Assembly: GCA_030015575.1 (NCBI GenBank)
Contig: CM057340.1
Span: 752,377,632 to 752,441,631 of the forward strand
From: Agapanthus africanus
Lineage: Eukaryota > Streptophyta > Magnoliopsida > Asparagales > Amaryllidaceae
Reading direction: 5' to 3'
Length of the DNA: 64,000 nucleotides
The translations under genes were made by a program, and so were the position numbers. Below are positions 56,301-64,000 of this stretch, one piece after another. The notes under the pieces are model-generated. The model had not been told where the DNA came from, ran no database searches, and saw only the letters and a program-made list of their open reading frames with translations. Numbering within the stretch: the stretch's first letter is position 1; each line of letters begins with the position of its first letter.

Positions 56301-57769
56301 ACACTTTGGAAAGCATACCGCATGCGAAAAATAGCAAAGCGGATGCATTAGCCAAGCTCGCTAAAGAACTAGCCGACGAGAACCTCGATGACGTAAGAAT
56401 CGTGGTACAAAACCATCGGGTTCTTGCTCCGGTAGAAATATCTCCGGAATCATCCGAGGAAAAGGAAGCGACTGAGCAGACGGCCCTGCAAATAAATGAC
56501 CAAGAAAAGGCTGAGGATTGGAGAGAAGTCTTTATAGACTACTTCAAATCCCGTCGAACTCCTGAAGATGCGTCCTCAAAACATCAGCTCGTGAAACGAG
56601 CCCTATCTTTCGCCTTCGTCAATGATACTCTGTACAAGAGGTCATTTGATTCTCTATGGTTGAGATGCCTAGGACCTGAAGAGGCGAAGAGAGTCATTCA
56701 GGAAGTTCACGACGGACTCTGCGGTTCTCACCAAGCAGGCTCAAAGATGAAGTTGAAGATTAAACGGATGGGCTACTATTAGCCCACGATGATTCAGGAC
56801 TGCCTCGAATATGCGAAGCAATGCCATTCGTGCCAAAACCATGGGGACTTTATCCATCAGCACCCAAATCCATTACACCCGACAGTGGCTAGCTGGCCAT
56901 TCGAAATGTGGGGAACTGACATAATCGGCCCCATCGAACCAGCATCGTCCAGGGGACATCGATTCATTTTGGCGATGACTGATTACTTCTCCAAATGGGC
57001 AGAAGCAGTACCGCTGAGGGAAGTGAAGACGGAGAATATCCTCCATTTCTTCAAGACACACGTCATTTATTGGTTCGGAACTCCGAGACGGATCATCTCT
57101 GATAACAGGCCAGCCTACAAAAGCCACAAAATCAGCCGCTTCGCACAACAGCACAACATAGACTGGAGATACTCCTCAGTTTATAATCCCCGAGCTAACG
57201 GTCTAGCTGAGGCTTTCAACAAGACCTTGACGAAGATCGTGAAGAAGACGGTATCCCGAAATAAGAAGGATTGGCACGAGAGACTGCAAGAAGCTCTCTG
57301 GGCATATCGAACTACGTTCAAGACGGCCATGAACACAACGCCATACGCGTTGGTATTCGGTACAGAAGCAGTACTCCCCCTCGAGATAGAATTACCTTCT
57401 TTACGAGTGGCAGTCCATTACGAGCTAACGGACGAAGAAAACGCTCACCTTCGGCTTGAGGAGCTTGATGCCCTTGATGAAACCCGGCTCATAGCGCAAC
57501 AAAATCTAGAGGCTTATAAAGCAAAGATGACGCGCTCATATGAAAGATTGACCAGGCCGAGGACATTCCGCTAAGACAAACTCGTGCTAGTGGTCAAAAG
57601 ACCTATGATCCCTAATCGCACCAAGCGAGGAAAATTCGAGCCGAACTATGAAGGCCCTTACATCATAGACAAGGTCTACCAGGGTGGAGCTTATCTACTT
57701 ATAGACATGCATGGGGAAAGACCTTTCAGACCAATAAACGGTCGCTTCCTAAAGAAATACTACGCCTAA
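56301..57769 (+). pseudogene. int: Element C integrase
   Basis: After a linker (HAKNSKADALAKLAKEL) the HHCC zinc module is present (VHDGLCGSHQAG, then DCLEYAKQCHSCQ). A TAG at 56780 replaces the Trp of the usual GYYWPTM. The D-D-35-E core: Asp codon 56918 (WGTDIIGP), Asp codon 57101 (ISDNRPAYKS, Arg in place of the usual Gly) and Glu codon 57209 (NGLAEAFNKT), with 35 residues between the last two. A TAA at 57572 breaks the C-terminal segment (KFEPNYEGPYII, LKKYYA), which ends at 57769. No chromodomain is seen. Confidence 0.82.
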
Positions 57770-57994
57770 CGAGTTACAGCCTAGGTCAATGATAGATGGC
57801 GACGACTATGTCCGCTCGCTATCTTCCTAAGCCTAAAACTCTATAAGTAGTAGCTGGTTAATGGACCGAAACGTCCTTAAACTAACACAGGACCGAAACG
57901 TTCTTAAACTAACAACGGATCACTATGTCCTAAAACTAGCTGTTGACCGAGATGTCAAGAAGCTACGGCGGATCGCAGCATCCCGAAGCTGATA

Positions 57995-58025
<31 letters not shown>

Positions 58026-58204
58026 ATAAAAATAAAAATAAAAACGGTATGTCCATAAGTAAAATGGGCACGGATGAAAACCCGAAAGGGCTCCGTGAGT
58101 AAAAACAGCAGGGCTACCGGCGAGTGTTTGTGAAAACCCGAAAGGACGCAACCTCGTTAAAGGACACTTACAGTGTCCTCTCAACCTTGTGAGGAGAAAC
58201 CACC
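57770..58204 (+). other. Start of the C 3' non-coding region
   Basis: No ORF is supported. It contains GACCGAAACGTCCTTAAACTAAC-type units at 57860-57985 (a relative of the LTR minisatellite), an AT microsatellite at 57994-58018, and two copies of GTGAAAACCCGAAAGG-like sequence near 58075 and 58130. Confidence 0.6.
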
Positions 58205-58690
58205 TGCGTGAGATCCTTACGACTCACAAGGGAGCAACACACTTAGGAATCCTCACGATTCCTAAGGAGAAATTGCACTTGCGAGATCCTCACGACTCGT
58301 AAGGAGAATCCTTTTATGAGACCCTCACGGCTCATAAGATTTGAAAGTATTAAGCTACAGAGACTTGAACCTGTTCTTAAGCAACCCCCACAACCTTCGA
58401 TACTGCCCTACAAGCGGCTCAATACTGACCCTTGTATACAATCCACGGGCGCGAATAAACGTTTCCCTAGCAAAGTCCCATCCGTGACTAGGGATATGTC
58501 CATATGGTGAACAACCCTTGTAAGTCCTCTCGACTTATAAGGAGAAAACCCTCTTGTAAGATCCTTACGACTTACAGGAGAACATGCACTTAGGAATCCT
58601 CACGACTCCTAAGGAGAAAACACACCTACGAGATCCTCCCGACTCGCAGGGAGAAATACCTTTGTGAGACCCTTACGGCTCATGAAGTCA
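58205..58690 (+). repeat. Tandem hairpin units with variable stems, groups 1 and 2
   Basis: Units of about 36 bp have the form stem, loop RTCCTYACGR, complementary stem, then GGAGAAA. Stems differ from unit to unit but still pair. Examples: CTTAGGAATC with GATTCCTAAG (58242-58266); CTTGCGAG with CTCGTAAG (about 58278); TTATGAG with CTCATAA (about 58314); CCTTGTAAG with CTTATAAGG (about 58517); CTCTTGTAAG with CTTACAGGAG (about 58551); CTTTGTGAG with CTCATGAAG (about 58650). Most differences between arms are G-T wobble pairs. Between 58346 and 58512 lies a stretch with TGTATACAATCCACGGGC, a piece of the LTR. Confidence 0.8.
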
Positions 58691-59229
58691 AAAGCCTTAG
58701 TCGACAGGATCTTAACCCTGTTTACTAAGCCACCATTGTTCGACATCGACAGAGGCAAATGATGATTCGCTCCTGGCAATATCGCAGTTGTAGCGGTGCT
58801 GATGCCGAAATCGGTGTCTAATCCCAAGCTTGCGGCGAAAAGCCAACAAGCCACACATGCGTACGAAATAGCCGAAATGATGGGGCAACTTGCAGACAAA
58901 ATCAGCAAGTAAAAATGTATGCATGCAAAATAGCCGAAATGATTGGGCACCGTGAAAAATAGCCGAAATGATTGGGCAATCGTGACTTTCGCGATATAAA
59001 AAGCTGAAATGATAGAGCATCGCGGAAAGAAGTAAAATAAAAATAAAAATAAAATTTATGCCCTACAGGTGATATTACATCAATCCCTGTATACAATCCA
59101 GGGGCACAAACAAAGAAGGAATCGCACTCCCCCCCACCAGGTTTCATCAGAAGAAGAAGCCAAATCTCGATGAGTCACAGATAGCTTGGAGATCATCTCA
59201 ACATTCGTCTTGGCAGACATAACATCAAG
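58691..59229 (+). repeat. Short repeats and LTR-derived pieces in C 3' region
   Basis: At 58860-59030 the motif AGCCGAAATGATTGGGCA occurs about four times. At 59060-59107 a segment resembles the LTR block that ends TGTATACAATCCAGGGGC. No coding sequence is supported. Confidence 0.55.
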
Positions 59230-60293
59230 CAAAGCGGAACAGCGGCAACTCCCAGTTCCATGACTCGACGGTGTACAGATGACCGAGAGTCAAATCCCAA
59301 CTCCGTGAAATGCGGATATAATCGACAAAATTCCTGGTCACGTAGAACGCGGATAACGTCACTTCTGACCCCATGGAAAATGTCCAGAGCGGATCCTGGT
59401 CCTTGCAGAGCACGGTAGTAAACCCGTGTGAAGCATCCAGAGCGGAGCCTAGTCCTAGCCGAACAAGGCAGTGAACCCGTGGGAAGCATCTAGTGCAAAT
59501 TCCTGGTTACATGGAACGCGGATAACGACACTTCTAAACCCATGGAAAACGTCCAGAGCGGATCCTGGTCCTCGCAGAGCACGGCAGTGAACACGTGTGA
59601 AGCATCCAGAGCGGAGCCTAGTCCTCGCCGAACACTGCAGTGAACCCGTGGGAAGCATCTAGTGCAAATTCCTGGTTACGTGGAACGTGGATAACGTCAT
59701 TTCTGACCCCGTGGAAAACGTCCATAGCGGATCCTGGTCCTCGCAGAGCACGGCAGTGAACCCGTGTGAAGCATCCAGAGCGGAGCCTAGTCCTCGCCGA
59801 ACACGGCAGTGAACCCGTGGGAAGCATCTAGTGAAAATTCCTGGTTACGTGGAATGCGGATAACGTCACTTCTGACCCCGTGGAAAACATCCAGAGCGGA
59901 TCCTGGTTCTCGCAGAGCACGGCAGTGAACCCGTGTGAAGCATCCAGAGCGGAGCCAAGTCTTCGCCGAACATGGCGGTGAACCCGTGGGAAGCATCTAG
60001 TGCAAATTCCTGGTTACGTGGAACGCGGATAACGTCACTTCTGACCCCGTGGAAAACGTCCAGAGTGGATCCTGGTCCTCGCAGAGCACGGCAGTGAACC
60101 TGTGTGAAGCATCCAGAGCGGAGCCTGGTCCTCGCCGAACACGGCAGTGAACCCGTGGGAAGCATCTAGTGCAAATTCCTGGTCACGTGGAACGCGGATA
60201 ACGTCACTTCTGACCCCGTGGAAAACGTCCAGAGCGGAGTCTGGTCCTCGCCAAACACGACAATGAACCCGTGGGAAGCATCCAGAGCAAATA
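59230..60293 (+). repeat. 169-bp satellite-like tandem array
   Basis: The marker GGAACGCGGATAACG-type sequence (preceded by CACGT or CATG) recurs with anchors at 59341, 59510, 59679, 59848, 60017 and 60186, exactly 169 bp apart. Five full units are present with partial units at both ends. Each unit contains GAAAACGTCCAGAGCGGATCC and GCACGGCAGTGAACCCGTG. 169 is not divisible by 3, so minus-strand ORFs rotate through all frames and are artefacts. Confidence 0.92.
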
Positions 60294-60855
60294 TCGGACA
60301 GTGAGGTCCTTAAACTCACGGACTATGATGTCCTTAACCTCGACCGTGACATCTTAAAACTAACAATCAAACAAAATGATTTTAAACTGATTTTACCTTG
60401 GTTGAAGGGTACATCTCTTCACTCCTTTGATATTTGTCGTTGAAATTCCTCAACGTCTTCAAAGAGGTGACGGGTCCCAGTAACCACACATTTCGTGGAC
60501 TGTAAGGTCCTTAAACTCACGGACTATGATGTCCTTAATCTCGACCGTGATGTCTTAAAACTAACACCGGGCTGTGAGGTCCTTAAACTCACGGACTATG
60601 ATATCCTTAACCTCGACCGTGATGTCTTAAAACTAACGTCGGACTGTGAGGTCCTTAAACTCACGGATTATGATGTCCTTAACCTCGACCGTGATGTCTT
60701 AAAACTAACATTGGACTGTGAGGTCCTTAAACTCATGGACTATGATGTCCTTAACCTCGACCGTGATGTCTTAAAACTAACAACGGACTGTAGAGTCCTT
60801 AAATCCATGGACTATGATGTCCTTAACCTCGACCGCGATGTCTTTAAACTACGGT
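60294..60855 (+). repeat. 72-bp minisatellite with LTR-derived sequence
   Basis: GGTCCTTAAACTC anchors lie at 60506, 60578, 60650, 60722 and 60794, exactly 72 bp apart. Before them (60395-60485) is a copy of the LTR stretch GGGTACATCTCTTCACTCC to GTGACGGGTCCC found at 47048-47130. So LTR sequence plus its minisatellite sits within the 3' region. Confidence 0.9.
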
Positions 60856-60973
60856 ATCCTGGAAAACGTCCAGAGCGGAGCCTGGTCCTCGCCAAGCACG
60901 GCAGTGAAACCGTGGGAAGCGTCCAGAGCAACCCCTGATTCCGTGAAATCCGGATAAGGGCAACTTCACTCAT
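60856..60973 (+). repeat. Return of the 169-bp repeat after the minisatellite
   Basis: TGGAAAACGTCCAGAGCGGAGCC through GTGGGAAGCGTCCAGAGC continues the satellite unit directly after the 72-bp array. The minisatellite therefore interrupts the 169-bp array. Confidence 0.75.
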
Positions 60974-61150
60974 CACTTGCGGGTCCTCACGACTCGTAAG
61001 GGAGTAAATTCTCTTGTGAGATCCTTATGACTCTCAAGAGAAAACACACTTAGGAATCCTCACGATTCTTAAGGAGAAAATTACACCTACGGGATCCTCT
61101 CGACCCGCAGGGAGAAAATTCTTTATGAGACCCTCATAGCTCATAAAGTT
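60974..61150 (+). repeat. Tandem hairpin units, group 3
   Basis: Five more 36-bp hairpin units: CTTGCGGG with CTCGTAAG; CTCTTGTGAG with CTCTCAAGAG (one mismatch); CTTAGGAATC with GATTCTTAAG; CCTACGGG with CCCGCAGG (one mismatch); and CTTTATGAG with CTCATAAAG (perfect, ending near 61147). Loops again read TCCTCACGA or close variants. Confidence 0.8.
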
Positions 61151-61427
61151 GAAAAGTCTTAGGTGACAGATCCTAACCCTGTTTTCTAAGCCATCGTCAC
61201 TCTACAAAGAGCCTAAGACTGACAGCTATACGCTATCTACAGACCGCACTTGCTAAAATCACATGACAAACAACACAGCAAGAAAGAAGAAAGCAGAGAA
61301 ATGACACAAGACATTATGAAGAACGTGTATCTTTTATTCATGAATTCGATTGAGCACAAAATACATTGTGTTAAAAAATAAAAGAAACGACTACATTTTA
61401 TTCACAATTACAAATGATACAAAATTT
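61151..61427 (-). other. 3' flank of the antisense gene
   Basis: Non-coding on both strands. On the minus strand, downstream of the stop at 61428, AATAAA-like signals occur near 61379 and 61335. Element F has a similar segment (about 4236-4270), which supports a conserved polyadenylation region. Confidence 0.5.
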
Positions 61428-64000
61428 TCATTGAGAAGGAAGCGTTTTCAACAGATCCGCAAGCTGCTCTCGCACTTCTTTCAGCGCCTTCTCATGATCA
61501 GCCGCCGCGGCCAGCTCTGCTTCAACTTGGGCCTGTTGCTGCAAACAGGACGAGAGTTTCTGATCAACTTCCTGCTGGGCAGCCTCCTGACTCTGCGCGA
61601 CCTGCTCGTTAAGATCAAGCTTCTTCCTCAACACCAGCTCGTCTGAGATACATCGTTGAAGGTTTTCAAAAATGGGGTTCAGCTGGGCGGTATTAGCCGC
61701 AACCTCAGCACGCAATTGGGCAGATTCAGCAGCAGTCGCCTCACGTTCCTTTCGCTTAAGAGTTGCCTCTTGTTCGAAATGGCAAAGGAACGGAACACTT
61801 TGCTCAACCCATGCGGCCCGCTGGGAGTTCAAAGCCTGGGTCTCGGGGGCAGGACGCATAAGTTCAAGCTGATGCAGACAGGACTCGATCTCCCTGCAGT
61901 GATTAACCCAAGACTCGACGACGCCTTCATTATGGAAATTTACAAGCGTCGCCAGCATCGGATTAACCTCGGCAGCAAAATCTGCGGCAGATGTAGGAGC
62001 TTCTGCGTCAAGCTCCTCGACACATCCGCTCAGCATGCTCAGACTCATCGTAACACCCTTTGAGGATGGACGTCTGGAGAATGGGCCTGCCGGCATCATA
62101 ATGCGAGACTCAAAAGGGACCAGAGTCGGAGCGACAGCTGCAAAAAAAATCACAATCAGATGACGGATCTAGAAATATAAGAGATTCATGAACAATGGAA
62201 TTTACTATACCAGCTGCAGCAGGTGGCAAAGCCGGGAGGACCGGGGGCGCAACTGATCTCACATCTCCTCCTTCAATCTGTAGCACTGAAATCAGGGCAA
62301 AGAAGAATCAGAAATAATTTCATTATCGGTAAAAGAAAAAGCATTAATTGAAAGCTATATTCACCAGCGCCACTGGAGGAAGCAAGCTCCGACGGGAAGG
62401 AGAAGTGGTGATGCAGCACCTGGTACAGCTGGTCAAAAAGGACTCCTGTAAAGACGCAATAGTATAACGTCAGTACATAAATTATGCAGCCTAAAGATGA
62501 AACTGATAAGTCACAAATCCATACCTTCCAGCATCTGCGACGGTACGAAAGAGGGTAGAGAGGTAGCCACCGTCATGGCGGTAACTGACGGCGCTCCCTC
62601 GTGTAAAGTGGCATCAGCACTAGCCGCACCTGCGTTAGAAACAAGATAAACCCTGTCAGGAAGGATTGCAGAATAAAAAGGACGGTAAACCAAAATTTAC
62701 CTGATGAGTCGCCAACCGGAGTCATGACGAGGGCATCACTTGATGCAATGGTAGCGTCTCCTTCCTCCATTGGCATGGCTTCACCTCCCGTTGCCTCATC
62801 GCCCGACTCTACAGGAGCCGTCGTCATGCTCGCAAGGCCAGGAGACAATAAAGGACCATAAGCAGGAAGAGCGATGATCGGAGCGGTGCCCGACTCTTGA
62901 GAAAGAGCGGCCGTCTCGTGCTTAGCGATCATGCCCGTCTCACCCGCTACCACCTCGGGCTCAGCGGTCGCAGCCGTCTCGTCCACCATAGGTTCGTCCG
63001 TAGCAGCCATCTTATCCGCTGCTGCCTCAGGCTCGGTAGTAGCAGCCGTCTCACCTGCCGCCCCCTCGGGCTCGGCATTGGCAGCCATCTCGGGCATAGC
63101 AGTCGTGACTATCTCGTCAGCCACTATCTCAGACCTGCCAACTACGGCTGCACCGCCTACCGTCGCCTCGGGTTCAGCCGCTGCCTCATCCACCGTCCCC
63201 TCAGGCTCGACGGTCGCCGCCGCTCCTTCGGTAGGACTCGGCCCTGCAGGACAAGATATATAAGAACCGACGGTTTTAAAATTTTGACAACAAAGCCTCA
63301 AAAACACATTACCTGAGGTGGATTTACCATTGGCTTTCCGAGCTGCACGTACCGCCCGTCTATGAGCAGTGGACAAGGTGACCGGGGGCTCCTCTGAAGG
63401 AGTAGCAGCGGGAGTAACGACGCTTGAGCCCGCTCCCATGGCCAAAGCAGCGCTACGCTCTCTTGCTGCGCGCCTTAGGCGTTTCCTTTCCTCCTGAGCC
63501 GTTGCTACAGACCTTTTTGAAGTCTCCTTTAGCAGGGCGTCGTCGTCCGCGTTCAGGGTTGCCTCCAGAGCCGTCAAGGCATCCATCATCGGCTTTTTAA
63601 GTAGGGTCTCTTGCGGCAATCCCGAAGAGGCCGGGACTCCAGTAGCTGGCCCGGGGATAATTCCCGCATCAGCTTGCGAAGTAGGTCTTTTGGCCCCTGC
63701 AATGAGATAAGCAAAGGTTTAGATTGGCCATAAAAAAGGAAAAATGAAGACTTAATAAGCCGAGACGTACCAACGCCAAATAGAGCGCGATTCCTCTCTT
63801 CCTCTTTGAAAGTCCTGAGGGAAGCCGCCAGAACCTCCTCAGTAGTGAAGCCTGTTACAAAAAGAAGAATGTCAGTCAAGACAATAAAATATAACGCAAT
63901 GACAAGAGTATGACCAATATTTACTTGATTACGCAAGGGCGGCTATTTTCTCTTGGTGGCTCACAAGTTGCGTAGAAGCAGCAATAGCAGCGTCGAGGTC
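61428..64000 (-). CDS. Antisense multi-exon gene of the Tat-like element (5' end outside)
   Basis: Read on the minus strand, exons are 64000-63925, 63851-63771, 63696-63313, 63243-62701, 62629-62525, 62445-62365, 62285-62211 and 62137-61428. All introns are GT-AG with pyrimidine-rich acceptors and all are phase 1; the six complete internal exons are multiples of 3. Exons 2-8 encode about 659 residues without a stop; exon 1 has one TAA (63931-63929) where Gln would fit. Protein: FTTEEVLAASLRTFKEEE, a basic RRAARERSAAL/RRAVRAARKA segment, an Ala/Glu/Thr/Pro low-complexity repeat (exon 4), and a C-terminal coiled coil rich in Gln, Glu, Lys and Leu. Tat-clade elements are known to carry antisense ORFs between pol and the 3' LTR; this fits. 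No enzymatic domain is recognised. Confidence 0.68.

Larger units (their letters stand above)
45512..64000 (+). mobile_element. Element C: Tat-like Ty3/gypsy element, 3' end outside window
   Basis: The most complete Tat-like copy: 5' LTR 45512-48129, primer site, gag, three knuckle-like modules, protease, RT, RNase H, second RNase H, integrase, a 3.6-kb repeat-rich 3' region and an antisense multi-exon gene reaching the window edge. It inserted into the minisatellite of LTR D; ACATC (45507-45511) is a TSD candidate. The gag-pol frame carries at least ten stops, a small deletion in gag and a 260-bp frame-shifting duplication, so it is not autonomous. Confidence 0.88.

Noticed and set aside
59193..60319. 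Series of minus-strand ORFs with a shared peptide (LPTGSLPCSARTRLRSGCF)
   Set aside because: They are the 169-bp tandem repeat read in rotating frames; lengths and frames follow the repeat, not a gene.
60495..60938. Plus-strand ORF with repeated DYDVLNLDRDVLKL (also 47167-47613)
   Set aside because: A 72-bp tandem repeat keeps one frame open by chance, and the same DNA lies in LTRs. No start context or conservation supports translation.

Overview
This 64 kb window looks like a plant nuclear genome, very probably an angiosperm with a repeat-rich genome. I find no ordinary host gene. Everything I can assign belongs to LTR retrotransposons: Ty3/gypsy Tat-type and Athila-type elements, a Tekay/Del-like non-autonomous element and a Ty1/copia element. 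They are nested inside one another, and the inner ones carry matching 5-bp target-site duplications (TSDs). The species cannot be named from this sequence.

Layout, left to right. (A) 1-3076, minus strand: 5' LTR and start of gag of a Tat-like element running off the left edge. (F) 3077-4998: remnant of the 3' region of an older Tat-like element, with tandem repeats and a decayed antisense ORF. (B) 4999-44776, plus strand: a Tat-like element whose LTR and gag-pol are split by three insertions. These are a large-LTR non-autonomous element at 6069-12925 (TSD ATAAG), a complete Athila-type element at 17973-30063 (TSD CCTGT) and a complete Ty1/copia element on the minus strand at 33445-43555 (TSD GCTAT). 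(D) 44777-45511, minus strand: a Tat-like LTR inserted in B's second RNase H. (C) 45512-64000, plus strand: another Tat-like element, apparently inserted in LTR D. C has a 5' LTR, gag, protease, RT, RNase H, a second RNase H, integrase, a long repeat-rich 3' region, and an antisense multi-exon gene running off the right edge.

The sense genes encode the usual retrotransposon polyproteins: gag packages RNA; protease, RT/RNase H and integrase copy and insert it. Every sense gag-pol here is broken by stops and frameshifts, so none looks autonomous as read. The antisense gene of C is the exception: across seven downstream exons separated by clean GT-AG introns, all in phase 1, its frame stays open.

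The least expected material is in C's 3' region (57770-61427). It holds three groups of about 36-bp units that each fold into a hairpin with a near-constant loop and changing but still complementary stems. It also holds a 169-bp satellite-like tandem array, and a 72-bp minisatellite shared with the element's own LTR sitting inside that array. Tat elements B and C also carry three zinc-knuckle-like modules on both sides of the protease.
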